A DNA stretch of 57,109 nt from a virus. The position numbers were made by a program, and so were the translations under genes. Shown here piece after piece: positions 34,022 through 42,160 of the stretch (the first letter of the stretch is position 1; every line of letters starts with the position of its first letter). The stretch covers positions 1 through 57,109 of the IMG/VR virus record IMGVR_UViG_3300047300_000237. The stretch is one strand, 5' to 3'. The notes beneath the pieces are model-generated. The model saw only the letters and a list, made by a program, of their open reading frames with translations, did no database searches and was not told the origin of the DNA.

Positions 34022-34258
34022 ATGAGTGATATTATTGCAGTAGATCAACTTCGCCAGTTTATTGAACGCATTGAAACTATCGAAGCCGAGATTGATGAGA
34101 AGAAGACTGATCGCAAGGAAGTCTATTCCGAACTCAAGGGTGAAGGCTTTGATGCCAAGGCAGTTCGTAAGATCGTGCGCCTCCGTAAGTTGGACGCACA
34201 TGTTCGTCAGGAAGAAGATATGATCCTTGATACATATCGTACCGCAGTAGGAGTCTAA
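34022..34258 (+). CDS. gapR: GapR-like (DUF2312) nucleoid-associated protein
   Basis: 78 residues from ATG 34022, with AAAGGA upstream. [20 protein letters not shown], then [17 protein letters not shown] is the DUF2312/GapR signature. In Caulobacter, GapR binds overtwisted AT-rich DNA ahead of replication and transcription and stimulates topoisomerases. A phage copy could support heavy phage replication or silence host chromatin functions. The family is typical of alphaproteobacteria, which points to the host. It overlaps the next gene by one base (TAATG). Confidence 0.88.
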   Translation: MSDIIAVDQLRQFIERIETIEAEIDEKKTDRKEVYSELKGEGFDAKAVRKIVRLRKLDAHVRQEEDMILDTYRTAVGV

Positions 34259-34839
34259 TGGACTATAACAATCTTCTTTGGTTACCTATTGATATTCCAA
34301 AGTTTCCGTATCCCAATATGGAGCTGGCCCAAGATACGTCTTGGGCCTTTTGGAATTTCACCAAGATGGTAGAAGGCGATAGTCCGTATGAAACTACAGT
34401 CTTGAAGCAAGAGATATTGGACGCATATCCAAAACTCTTAGAATGGTTTCAGTATTTTCCATACAAGACCATTCGAAATATCAAATGGAATACTCAGGTC
34501 GGTGAAGTCCGTTCGCACATAGACTTTACTAAACCAGTAAATAATCCCGATCTTTTCAAAAACAACTCTGAAAATGAGCCATGTGGTTACAGAATTCTTA
34601 TTCGCGGTAGCAGAACAAATAAGTTGTTTGTGATGCGAGATGATGAAAAAGTTTACGTTGACATTCCAGAAGATACAGATGTATATGTTCTAAGACATAC
34701 AGATGGATTACACGGAGTGGATGCAGATGAAGACCGAACAACCATCTTTACGCATTTCGAGATTGATCCTATACGTCACAGACTTTTGATTGAAAAAAGT
34801 TTGGAAAAATACAACAATTATGCAGTTTGGGTAAAATGA
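34258..34839 (+). CDS. 2OG-Fe(II) oxygenase-like protein
   Basis: 193 residues. VRSHIDFT provides an HxD pair near residue 85, and a distal His in TDGLHGVD (about 150) with a following Arg (DRTTIF) completes a plausible facial triad and 2-oxoglutarate site. Such dioxygenases are frequent in marine T4-like phages. The substrate is unknown. Alternative: a cupin-fold protein without enzyme activity. No separate promoter; probably co-expressed with gapR. Confidence 0.6.
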   Translation: MDYNNLLWLPIDIPKFPYPNMELAQDTSWAFWNFTKMVEGDSPYETTVLKQEILDAYPKLLEWFQYFPYKTIRNIKWNTQVGEVRSHIDFTKPVNNPDLFKNNSENEPCGYRILIRGSRTNKLFVMRDDEKVYVDIPEDTDVYVLRHTDGLHGVDADEDRTTIFTHFEIDPIRHRLLIEKSLEKYNNYAVWVK

Positions 34840-34843
34840 CCTA

Positions 34844-34904
34844 TTGACTTTTGGTCGCGAATCGCTTATAAAGAGAATGTAGCGAAGTGAGAAAGTGATT
34901 CGAA
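34844..34904 (+). promoter_or_regulatory. Early-type promoter and leader cassette
   Basis: TTGACT at 34844-34849, 17-nt spacer, TATAAA at 34867-34872. CGAATC at 34858-34863 in the spacer is the reverse complement of GATTCG at 34897-34902, two bases before the ATG. The leader GAGAAAGTGATTCG doubles as an extended ribosome-binding sequence. Confidence 0.85.
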
Positions 34905-35291
34905 ATGCTTACCCTGTCTCAGATCAATGAAGTCACCAACAGCCATGACGGTGACATCTATTCAGACCTTTACAAGGACGTTTTCGGTTCGCGGCCTCGC
35001 GGTCATGTCTTCTCTTCAACCGAAGAGTTTGACGCCGAATTTGAGCGTCTGGTAAATCTTCTGTCGGAAAAGATTGACGAAGATTCCATTCGTCAGGCGG
35101 CTAATCTTGAGAAGTTCAAGGAGCGTGTGGCAGAAACCATGCTGCTTTGTAACTGCGACAAGGTTCGTGCTGTAGAAATCATTGCAGACGCCGAAGATGA
35201 AGCCGATGCATACAAGTGGTACGGTGCAGAGCGTCTTGAGTGGTGCTTCGACCTTAAGTTTGGCGCACTCAAAGAGTGGCTTGCTGAATAA
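34905..35291 (+). CDS. Hypothetical early-type protein, 128 residues
   Basis: Not recognised. Acidic and helical (AVEIIADAEDEADAYKWYGA). It has its own promoter and leader cassette, and lies between two tRNA blocks. Likely a host-takeover gene by position and promoter type only. Confidence 0.75.
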   Translation: MLTLSQINEVTNSHDGDIYSDLYKDVFGSRPRGHVFSSTEEFDAEFERLVNLLSEKIDEDSIRQAANLEKFKERVAETMLLCNCDKVRAVEIIADAEDEADAYKWYGAERLEWCFDLKFGALKEWLAE

Positions 35292-35297
35292 GTTTTT

Positions 35298-35372
35298 GCG
35301 CCTGTAGCTCAAAGGTAGAGCCAGCCGCTCATAACGGCCAGGTTGCGGGTTCGAGTCCTGCCGGGCGCACCA
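35298..35372 (+). tRNA. tRNA-Met(CAT), elongator or Ile2
   Basis: 75 nt, acceptor GCGCCTG/CGGGCGC, anticodon arm GCCG-CTCATAA-CGGC, encoded CCA. A CAT anticodon can be elongator Met or lysidine-modified Ile; sequence alone does not decide. Confidence 0.88.
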
Positions 35373-35381
35373 AGTTTTTAT

Positions 35382-35457
35382 GGACCATTAGCTCAGTTGG
35401 TAGAGCGCGGGACTCTTAATCCTTAGGTCGTAGGTTCGAATCCTACATGGTCTACCA
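35382..35457 (+). tRNA. tRNA-Lys(CTT)
   Basis: 76 nt, acceptor GGACCAT/ATGGTCT, anticodon loop CTCTTAA, encoded CCA. Confidence 0.92.
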
Positions 35458-35463
35458 TTTCAC

Positions 35464-35539
35464 GGACACTTAGCTCAGTAGGTAGAGCAACGGGCTTTTA
35501 ACCTGTAGGTCCTGGGTTCGAACCCCAGAGTGTCCACCA
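35464..35539 (+). tRNA. tRNA-Lys(TTT)
   Basis: 76 nt, acceptor GGACACT/AGTGTCC, anticodon loop CTTTTAA, encoded CCA. Confidence 0.93.
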
Positions 35540-35543
35540 ATTT

Positions 35544-35618
35544 AGTTTCGTAGCACAACGGTTAGTGCATTCGACTGATAATCGAAAGATGCAAGTTCGA
35601 TTCTTGCCGAAACTACCA
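35544..35618 (+). tRNA. tRNA-Ile(GAT)
   Basis: 75 nt, acceptor AGTTTCG/CGAAACT, anticodon arm TTCGA-CTGATAA-TCGAA, encoded CCA. Confidence 0.92.
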
Positions 35619-35619
35619 T

Positions 35620-35691
35620 GCCAGCAGAACAAGTGTTCGGCCGACTCTCATAAGGTTGGCTCGGTTGGAGCGTTACCAACTGCTGGTACCA
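35620..35691 (+). tRNA. tRNA-like gene with CAT anticodon and unusual arms
   Basis: 72 nt, acceptor GCCAGCA/TGCTGGT plus A and CCA. The anticodon loop CTCATAA sits on a long stem (GCCGACT/GGTTGGC with wobbles). The T-stem GTTGG/CCAAC carries loop AGCGTTA, not TTCGANN, and the D-region is short. Possibly Met or Ile2, or a decayed copy. Confidence 0.5.
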
Positions 35692-35692
35692 A

Positions 35693-35770
35693 GGGTCGAT
35701 GGCAGAGTGGTCCAATGCAAGGGACTGCAAATCCCTAAAGCCGCCAGTTCGAATCTGGCTCGGCCCTCCA
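35693..35770 (+). tRNA. tRNA-Cys(GCA)
   Basis: 78 nt, acceptor GGGTCGA/TCGGCCC, anticodon arm AGGGA-CTGCAAA-TCCCT, encoded CCA. Confidence 0.93.
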
Positions 35771-35774
35771 ATAT

Positions 35775-35849
35775 GCGGGAGTAGCTCAGGGGTAGAGCGT
35801 CACCTTGCCAAGGTGAATGTCGTGGGTTCGAATCCCATCTTCCGCTCCA
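35775..35849 (+). tRNA. tRNA-Gly(GCC)
   Basis: 75 nt, acceptor GCGGGAG/CTTCCGC, anticodon arm TCACC-TTGCCAA-GGTGA, encoded CCA. Confidence 0.93.
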
Positions 35850-35851
35850 TT

Positions 35852-35927
35852 GGCCCCATCGTCTAGCGGCCTAGGACGCGGCCCTTTCACGGCTGAAACA
35901 CGGGTTCGATTCCCGTTGGGGTCACCA
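35852..35927 (+). tRNA. tRNA-Glu(TTC)
   Basis: 76 nt, acceptor GGCCCCA/TGGGGTC, anticodon loop CTTTCAC, encoded CCA. Confidence 0.93.
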
Positions 35928-35942
35928 GTTAAGGATTATATC

Positions 35943-36119
35943 ATGAGTAAGATGATTATAGCATTTCTAATTCTGTTTTGCCTTATATTTGCTGGAATTG
36001 AAGTTTTTCAGACCCTGACCAAATCTGAAAAAATTAACTTGACAAAGTGGGTCATTTATAGTATAGTGTGTGCAGTGATGACAATGGTTGTCATTGCTGG
36101 TATTGTGTTCATCTTTTAA
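35943..36119 (+). CDS. Small membrane protein, 58 residues, two TM helices
   Basis: Start ATG 35943, 15 nt after tRNA-Glu; upstream extension would run through tRNAs. Two hydrophobic segments (MIIAFLILFCLIFAGIEVF and VIYSIVCAVMTMVVIAGIVF) are separated by a short charged loop. Function unknown. A promoter for the next gene lies within it. Confidence 0.7.
   Translation: MSKMIIAFLILFCLIFAGIEVFQTLTKSEKINLTKWVIYSIVCAVMTMVVIAGIVFIF
36039..36067 (+). promoter_or_regulatory. Promoter inside the small membrane gene
   Basis: TTGACA at 36039-36044, 17-nt spacer, TATAGT at 36062-36067. A perfect 7-bp hairpin ATGACAA-tgg-TTGTCAT follows in the leader of the SPFH gene. Confidence 0.55.
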
Positions 36120-36132
36120 GGATTAATTTGTA

Positions 36133-36930
36133 ATGAATCGTATTGCTAAGATTTCGGCTCTGGGTCTTCTGATGGTTACCACGGCTGCTTGTACCCGAAT
36201 TGAGACTGGTGAAGTCGGTGTTCGTCGCTCGTTTGATAAGACGATTGAAACTACAGAACTTCTGCCTGGTAGTGTGAACCAGACCATCTTCGGTGATGTT
36301 ATGACTTTCCCGACTAAGGATGTGTCGGTAGATGTTGCTGATATGACGCCACTAGCATCTGACAACTCTACAGTTGCAGACTTTGATCTTTCGGTTGTCT
36401 ATTCGATCAATCCCACTTCGGTGGCAGAACTTTACATCGAAAAGAACCGTGGCTTTCATGCTGAAACCGAAGATGGCGATACGCTGTTGATGTATAACTA
36501 CATTCGCCAGTTGGCTCGTAATGCTGTCTACAAGACCGCTCGTAAGTATGAATCGCTCAAGATGGCAGATAATCGTGCTGAAATCGAAAATCTTGTTCGT
36601 CAGGAGATTGTAGAAAATCTTGCAGATGAAAAGTTGGATAGCGCAATCACTGTCTCACAGGTTCTGGTTCGCCAGATTACCCCCGCCGAGAACATTGTCC
36701 AGTCGGCTAACCTGCTTGTTCAGGCACAGAATGAACAGAAGCGCAAGGAAGTCGAAGTGAAGACTGCCAAGTTGGAAGCAGAACGAATTGCCGCTCTTAA
36801 TGCCAACAAGGGTGCTACCCAGTATATGGCTGCAATGGCGCTTCAGGATATCGCAACTGGTGTCAAGAACGGCAAGGTGAATACTGTTGTTGTTCCTTAT
36901 GACTTCAAGGGTATCATCAACGTCAAGTAA
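36133..36930 (+). CDS. SPFH/Band 7 domain lipoprotein
   Basis: 265 residues. The signal peptide ends in a lipobox-like TTAAC, giving Cys about 20. ETGEVGVRRSFDKTIE starts an SPFH (prohibitin/stomatin-like) domain, followed by the coiled-coil stalk (NEQKRKEVEVKTAKLEAERI). SPFH proteins form ring scaffolds on membranes, often with proteases. The predicted lipid anchor would place this in the cell envelope. In a phage it might protect or remodel the membrane or block superinfection; that is speculation. It sits between tRNA genes with its own promoter. Confidence 0.82.
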   Translation: MNRIAKISALGLLMVTTAACTRIETGEVGVRRSFDKTIETTELLPGSVNQTIFGDVMTFPTKDVSVDVADMTPLASDNSTVADFDLSVVYSINPTSVAELYIEKNRGFHAETEDGDTLLMYNYIRQLARNAVYKTARKYESLKMADNRAEIENLVRQEIVENLADEKLDSAITVSQVLVRQITPAENIVQSANLLVQAQNEQKRKEVEVKTAKLEAERIAALNANKGATQYMAAMALQDIATGVKNGKVNTVVVPYDFKGIINVK

Positions 36931-36938
36931 GACTGACT

Positions 36939-37025
36939 GGAAGGTGGGCAGGACGGTAATGCAACGCACTGCTAATGCGTCAACCAGAAATGGTTGAGTG
37001 GGTTCGACTCCCACACCTTCCGCCA
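36939..37025 (+). tRNA. tRNA-Ser(GCT)
   Basis: 87 nt, class II, acceptor GGAAGGT/ACCTTCC, anticodon arm CGCA-CTGCTAA-TGCG, variable arm CAACCA/TGGTTG, encoded CCA. Confidence 0.92.
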
Positions 37026-37044
37026 GTTATAAGTAATCCTGTAT

Positions 37045-37121
37045 GGTGTCGGTAGCTCAGTTGGTAGAGCGCGGGCTTGTGGTGCCTGATGTCGCGGGTT
37101 CGAACCCCGTCCTTCACCCCA
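37045..37121 (+). tRNA. tRNA-His(GTG)
   Basis: 77 nt including the extra G-1 facing C73, the tRNA-His hallmark. Anticodon arm CGGGC-TTGTGGT-GCCTG, encoded CCA. The acceptor has two mismatches (C-T and T-T). Confidence 0.88.
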
Positions 37122-37131
37122 GGAGAACAAC

Positions 37132-37884
37132 ATGGACATATTGATCGGAATCTTAACATCTAAAGATCAACAAAAACTAAAACGTTGTGTAGAGAGTGTT
37201 CTGCCGCAAACCACCAATGTGGTAGTGGTATGTAATACTCTCGATTTGTCGTATGTGAAGGAGGCACAAAAGATTGCCGATGATCATGGACTAAAATTCA
37301 TAGTCACGGAATCCAATGGCACTCCTGCAAAAGGCAAAAATTCTGTTCTGGAATATTTCAGAACTACTAATCATCAATACTTCATGCAAGTTGATGGTGA
37401 TGATGAACTTACTCCAGATTGTCTTGAAAAACTGAAAAGAATCGTTACTGACAACCCAACTGTTGATGTTATAGGTCTGACTTATAACTACATGCTATAC
37501 GACAATTCTGTGACCACCGCAGAAGATTTCTTTGAGAGCAAAGACATTTACTCTTTTGCTGGTATAAAAGGCGCACACGGATTGCGACTTATCCAATTGG
37601 GTAAATTTCTAGCAAACAATCTTGTCTATAATAGAATGTTATTATACTCAAGAAAATGTTTAGATCATTTGATATTTGATGAAAAGTTCTTGGGATCAGA
37701 AGATGTTGTGGCTTCATATAAATTATTCTATAATAAACAAATAGAATACGTTCTAACAAATGAACATCTGTATGTGTATCACTTGGAAGATGGAGGAAAC
37801 TTCAACTCGTTTTTAAGTAGTTCCTCAGAAATCAAAAAGGTTCTCGGTGAGTTGGAGAGAATAGTAAATGACCCACAAGATTGA
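37132..37884 (+). CDS. Family 2 (GT-A) glycosyltransferase
   Basis: 250 residues. The N-terminal MDILIGILTSKDQQKLKRCV resembles the GT-A start, and QVDGDDELTPD carries a DxD-type metal site near residue 88. SEDVVASYKLF later provides acidic acceptor-site residues. It transfers sugar from a nucleotide sugar; the acceptor is unknown. It opens an operon of overlapping genes. GGAG precedes the ATG. It overlaps the Coq4-like gene by 17 nt. Confidence 0.8.
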   Translation: MDILIGILTSKDQQKLKRCVESVLPQTTNVVVVCNTLDLSYVKEAQKIADDHGLKFIVTESNGTPAKGKNSVLEYFRTTNHQYFMQVDGDDELTPDCLEKLKRIVTDNPTVDVIGLTYNYMLYDNSVTTAEDFFESKDIYSFAGIKGAHGLRLIQLGKFLANNLVYNRMLLYSRKCLDHLIFDEKFLGSEDVVASYKLFYNKQIEYVLTNEHLYVYHLEDGGNFNSFLSSSSEIKKVLGELERIVNDPQD

Positions 37885-38533
37885 TTATAGAACGGCGTAT
37901 AAGGTCGCAAAGAAGTTATTGAAAAATCCTGAAAATACAATTTTCATATTTCAGTTTCTCCATGCTACCAATCCGCCATCTTTAATATGGGCATATAATA
38001 AACTTCTTTCTACTGATCATGGCGGTGAAATAGCATATAACTCCGAAGAAGTCTCAGAGTATTTTGACACCCTTGCTGATAGACCAGAAAATTCTGTCGG
38101 TAAAGAATGTCATTCTCTTTTCCCGAATCAACAAATTCTGTTGAAGATAAGTCGGCGCAAGTCCAACGACAAATGGATCGAAGCGAAGCATCCCTATAGT
38201 TGGATGTCAAGACGCTATAGAGATACCCACGATACTTGGCACACTCTGACAGGCTATAAGGCCAAGATTGTGGGCGAAATGTGTCTTGCCATGTTCTCAT
38301 ACACACAAACAAAATCCCTTGGTTGGCTTCTGATTGCGCTGATCGTATTCATCTATAGAGGTATGAAACTTTCTGATATTAAACTATTGCGGGAAGCATA
38401 TGCCAATGGAAAGAATGCCAACTTTTTATTGGCAGAAAATTACGATAAACTCTTGAATGAAGACTTAAATCATGCTAGAGTGAGACTTAACATTCTGCCT
38501 CCGAAAGAATACTATGCATCTACAGAAGATTGA
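37868..38533 (+). CDS. Coq4-like ubiquinone biosynthesis protein
   Basis: 221 residues. RRYRDTHDTWHTLTGYK contains the Coq4 HDxxH metal motif (His-Asp-x-x-His), and GEMCLAMFSYTQT follows as in eukaryotic and alphaproteobacterial Coq4. The C-terminal AYANGKNANFLL also aligns with the family. Coq4 acts in coenzyme Q head-group modification and organises the Coq complex. A phage Coq4 is unusual. It may boost ubiquinone or have been recruited for another aromatic or small-molecule step in this operon. Confidence 0.85.
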   Translation: MTHKIDYRTAYKVAKKLLKNPENTIFIFQFLHATNPPSLIWAYNKLLSTDHGGEIAYNSEEVSEYFDTLADRPENSVGKECHSLFPNQQILLKISRRKSNDKWIEAKHPYSWMSRRYRDTHDTWHTLTGYKAKIVGEMCLAMFSYTQTKSLGWLLIALIVFIYRGMKLSDIKLLREAYANGKNANFLLAENYDKLLNEDLNHARVRLNILPPKEYYASTED

Positions 38534-39140
38534 TAGCAGTTATCCTATAGATAAGATATTACCTTTTTGTAAAGAATCTATCGACGATGAGCGCCCAGGT
38601 GCTATTAACATGTCACCAGAAGACTGGGCAAGAAATCCCAGTAGTTTTCTATATCTGCTTTACATCGAAAAGAGGTATGACGGACCAGGTAATGGATATT
38701 TTATCCACGAGAGAGGCGGTAAAATTCTGTGCGGAGGGGGCTTCTCAGTATCCGACATTGACGACCGAATGACACATTTGAGTTCTAGGAGTTACACGAT
38801 TCCTGGAATCAGACTGCCGAGAGTTCACGGCGCAATACATGACTTATCGATAGACCTCAGTATCGAGGCTGGTAGAGCGGGCGCATTTTCATCGTTGAAT
38901 GAATATAACGCCCATAAGATTCCTGGTTACATAGATATTAACACCCCAGCCAACCATCCAAACTATTTTGTTGAAGATGGTAAACACTATGCAAAACCAG
39001 GTGTTAGAATTCATCCTGATATGAAAATGCTAGGACCAGTAAAAATCCGAGGCTCTAAGCAATGGATTGCATATATGATTTGGGATAAGAGCCACGAGAC
39101 TAAATTTTTAGAGACTATGGAGAATTTGGCATGGAAGTAA
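38514..39140 (+). CDS. Unrecognised protein, possible GNAT-like fold
   Basis: 208 residues. The middle (GGKILCGGGFSVSDIDDR, then HGAIHDLSIDLSI) has a beta-strand pattern reminiscent of acyltransferases, but no clear acetyl-CoA loop (Q/RxxGxG/A) can be pointed out. It lies between Coq4-like and QueC-like genes and overlaps both (20 and 10 nt). Function unknown, probably part of the same pathway. Confidence 0.6.
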   Translation: MHLQKIDSSYPIDKILPFCKESIDDERPGAINMSPEDWARNPSSFLYLLYIEKRYDGPGNGYFIHERGGKILCGGGFSVSDIDDRMTHLSSRSYTIPGIRLPRVHGAIHDLSIDLSIEAGRAGAFSSLNEYNAHKIPGYIDINTPANHPNYFVEDGKHYAKPGVRIHPDMKMLGPVKIRGSKQWIAYMIWDKSHETKFLETMENLAWK

Positions 39141-39793
39141 CTTGTGGTCCAGAAAATAACAGACAGACTTTTACACTGACTGTACCAGAGGGTCGTCAAC
39201 TTGCTATCATGTTAAGTAGTGGTGCAGATAGTGCCATTCTTTTGTATATGATTTGCACAGAATTGATGCGACAGAGTAGAAGCACGGACGAGATAAAATA
39301 TATCTTCACGGTGCCAAAGACGGATGGTGCAGAAGCACATTCTCCTAGCATAGTATCGGCAATCAATGAGATGTTGAATATCAACTTGCCTATGCCCACG
39401 ATATTTGGAGCAGAAGCGGTTCAAACTCTTCATCACTCCAATCAAATCTTGGAGAGCATTCGTGCGGTATTCAATAAGTATGATCCAGACAGAAACAATC
39501 TATTCTTATATTTGGCAGATAATAGAGCGGTGTCAGAGTTAGTTCTTAACCCAGAAGAACAGCCATATAGAGTTGCCCAGAATCCATATCCAGAGTTGCT
39601 GGGACTACCATTCAACGATCTACTGAAATGCCATACAATTGATTTGCACTTTATACACGGTACAGAAAGATTGTTGGAATTGTCACACTCTTGCACACAA
39701 CAGACATATGGTAGATGTGGTAAGTGCTACCACTGCAGGGAAAGACAGTGGGCATTCGATCAACTAGGTAAAACTGATCCAGGACAAAATTAA
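39131..39793 (+). CDS. QueC-like PP-loop ATP pyrophosphatase
   Basis: 220 residues. AIMLSSGADSAILLY near residue 26-40 is the SGGxDS-type PP-loop that adenylates a substrate. The C-terminus has SCTQQTYGRCGKCYHCRERQ, matching the QueC four-cysteine zinc site (C..C..C..C, R...F). QueC turns CDG into the nitrile preQ0. The rest is divergent from QueC, so it may amidate or thiolate a different acid. Phages use QueC-type enzymes for deazaguanine DNA modification, but no other queuosine gene is visible here. Confidence 0.75.
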   Translation: MEVTCGPENNRQTFTLTVPEGRQLAIMLSSGADSAILLYMICTELMRQSRSTDEIKYIFTVPKTDGAEAHSPSIVSAINEMLNINLPMPTIFGAEAVQTLHHSNQILESIRAVFNKYDPDRNNLFLYLADNRAVSELVLNPEEQPYRVAQNPYPELLGLPFNDLLKCHTIDLHFIHGTERLLELSHSCTQQTYGRCGKCYHCRERQWAFDQLGKTDPGQN

Positions 39794-39795
39794 TA

Positions 39796-41394
39796 ATGAC
39801 TATGCGCGGAATGATTTTTGGTGGTATGATCAACTCGGACGAGCCAGCTCGTCCAGCTGATCTTCCTGGTGTCAGCTACAGTTCTGTGCGCCGTCATGCC
39901 GGGTCACATAGAATTGCTTCCTTTCTACGCCAGAATGGAGTGGAGGTAGAAGTAATCGATTTTGCACCTTCGTGGAAGTTCGAAGAGTTCCAAGAACTTG
40001 TTCGATCCAGAAAAATGTCAGAGATGAAATTTGTCGGTCTAGGTGCAATTTTCAATATGAACACCGAGACATTGTGGCGGTGCTTTACTTGGCTAAAACA
40101 AACTTATCCCGATGTCTTGCTTATCACTGGGTCTACTGAATTTCACAACATTCAACATATTCCTGCGGACTACATGGTGGTGGGGTATGGTGAATACGCC
40201 ATTCTAGAAATTCTAAAAGGTACCGCAAAGTGGACAGAACAGGTAATCAACAAAGAAGGTAATACTCGCAAGACGGTTCATGCACTACGGGACTATCCTG
40301 CATATCCTATGAGAAATCTATCCATTGACTTTGAAGATAGAGACTTTATGCAGCCGTTCGAAGCGGTTACTATGGAAACATCGCGCGGATGTAGGTTCAA
40401 ATGTTCATTCTGCACATATTCTATTCTGGGTGTAAAAGAAGACCATACAAGATCCGCCGATGATTTTCGTGATAATTTGATGCGTAACTATGACAAATAC
40501 GGTCTTCATAGATATTCCATCGCGGATGAGACCTTCAATGACTACACCGATAAGATCATCAAGTATGCCGATGTGGTAGAAAAACTACCCTTCAAGCCAA
40601 ACTTTGGTGGTTATGTCCGAGCGGACTTGCTCCATAGCAGGCCAGATGATATCGAACATTTGGCTAGAATGCGCTTCAATGGACAATTCTATGGCATTGA
40701 ATCATTCAATCATGCTAGTGCCAAGGCCATCGGTAAGGGACTGGATCCAGAAAAAATTCAGGCTGCTATTCTTAAAACCAGAGACTATTTTCTCAAACAT
40801 AATGGATATTACAAAGGCACGATTAGTCTTATCGTAGGTCTTCCACATGAAACCTCAGAGACTTTAGACGAGACTTTGAAGTGGTGTAAGGAAAATTGGA
40901 AGACACAACATCTTGGATGGACGCCACTGTTTATCACAAGCACACATAATAATGTAGTGCAAAGCACACTCTCTACAGAATACTCCAAGAAGGGCTATAG
41001 TCTAGTCGATCTTGATGAGATTATGTTAGATGAAACTCACCCAGATGTTAAGAGTATTCTGGATAGTAACCATGTTGTGCCAGAGATGAAGCACTATGTT
41101 AGAATGTTCCTGCGTAACTTTACCAATACTGTTCTTTTCCAGCACTGGAAGAGTAACACTGGTATGACAGAACGTGATGCCATTCTATGGATCATCAACA
41201 ATGTATGGAAGAAAGATGAATACATGGACTTCGGCGTTGATCATTGGAGAATGGACGAATGGTATGTTCATGGAAAGACAGATCAAGATATGCTAGGTTC
41301 ATATCGTGACTTAGGTGGCATACGACCGCCGATTGATGTCAAAGTAGATTTTATCGAAGAATATAAGAAAAAGAAACTAAACTATGTTGACTGA
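39796..41394 (+). CDS. B12-binding-type radical SAM enzyme
   Basis: 532 residues. The N-terminal 190 residues look like a cobalamin-binding Rossmann domain (FVGLGAIFNMNTETLW, LITGSTEFHNI). SRGCRFKCSFC near residue 197 is the CxxxCxxC cluster motif of radical SAM enzymes; GIESFN and LIVGLPHET are TIM-barrel blocks of the family. Members perform methylations, C-C bond and ring reactions. The substrate is unknown. It is the largest protein in the operon and overlaps the next by 11 nt. Confidence 0.88.
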   Translation: MTMRGMIFGGMINSDEPARPADLPGVSYSSVRRHAGSHRIASFLRQNGVEVEVIDFAPSWKFEEFQELVRSRKMSEMKFVGLGAIFNMNTETLWRCFTWLKQTYPDVLLITGSTEFHNIQHIPADYMVVGYGEYAILEILKGTAKWTEQVINKEGNTRKTVHALRDYPAYPMRNLSIDFEDRDFMQPFEAVTMETSRGCRFKCSFCTYSILGVKEDHTRSADDFRDNLMRNYDKYGLHRYSIADETFNDYTDKIIKYADVVEKLPFKPNFGGYVRADLLHSRPDDIEHLARMRFNGQFYGIESFNHASAKAIGKGLDPEKIQAAILKTRDYFLKHNGYYKGTISLIVGLPHETSETLDETLKWCKENWKTQHLGWTPLFITSTHNNVVQSTLSTEYSKKGYSLVDLDEIMLDETHPDVKSILDSNHVVPEMKHYVRMFLRNFTNTVLFQHWKSNTGMTERDAILWIINNVWKKDEYMDFGVDHWRMDEWYVHGKTDQDMLGSYRDLGGIRPPIDVKVDFIEEYKKKKLNYVD

Positions 41395-42160
41395 AAATTT
41401 ACCCTGGAATCTACCTAACAAGAGATATGCCATTCTGGGTGTGCCTCGTTCTGGAACACAACTGGCGGAGGCATTTACTAATTATTCTCTCAGTAAGAAA
41501 TACGGCGAGGTAGTATCACTCCAAGAGATTTTTACCACGCAAGCAGCCCTATTCAACACAATTGAACTAACAGATGGTAAATTAAGTTTTACAGAAGCAC
41601 CCACGGACGTGGCTCTCGGTTCTGTACCAGCAGTCATGGAAGAGCGGTTAAAGCGAATCGCAAGAGCCGATGGGACTCAGCCACTGACATGCAGAGTATT
41701 TCTTGATGACCGAATGGCCAGCAGAAGTTTTGCAGATGGCATACTATATTTGCTAAATCTGGGATTTGATTTCATATATGTAAACCGTAGTTTTGAACAT
41801 AAGATTATTAGCGGAATGTTCGCCAAGAAGAGTTTCATCTTCAACCGTGAAAAGAATACAATGAAGTTGCATATCGACATTGAAGAATTAAAAACATTCA
41901 TCATTGCCAGATATCTAATTGAGGAACAGAACAAAAAGGTATTGAACAAATACACCGACTACCTCGAAGTGAATTATGATGATTTGACATCCATGGCAGA
42001 AGACTTGTCTCCCGAAGAGCGAGAACAAGCATTCGGCATCTTCAAAGAAAAGCAACTGGCTTTGGATCCGTATGAGCAAATTCTAAACGCGGACGAGGTA
42101 AAAGAGGTATTTGAAGTCTTCTATCCTAAACTTCAACAACTTGCAGCCGAGTTGCTATAA
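41384..42160 (+). CDS. Sulfotransferase-like protein
   Basis: 258 residues. YAILGVPRSGTQLAEAF near residue 14 is the P-loop-like PAPS-binding motif (GxPRSGT) of sulfotransferases. YVNRSFEHKIISGMF resembles the 3'-phosphate-binding region (R...S). PAPS would be the sulfate donor. Some phage proteins of this fold bind other nucleotides. It overlaps both radical SAM genes (11 and 1 nt). Confidence 0.72.
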   Translation: MLTENLPWNLPNKRYAILGVPRSGTQLAEAFTNYSLSKKYGEVVSLQEIFTTQAALFNTIELTDGKLSFTEAPTDVALGSVPAVMEERLKRIARADGTQPLTCRVFLDDRMASRSFADGILYLLNLGFDFIYVNRSFEHKIISGMFAKKSFIFNREKNTMKLHIDIEELKTFIIARYLIEEQNKKVLNKYTDYLEVNYDDLTSMAEDLSPEEREQAFGIFKEKQLALDPYEQILNADEVKEVFEVFYPKLQQLAAELL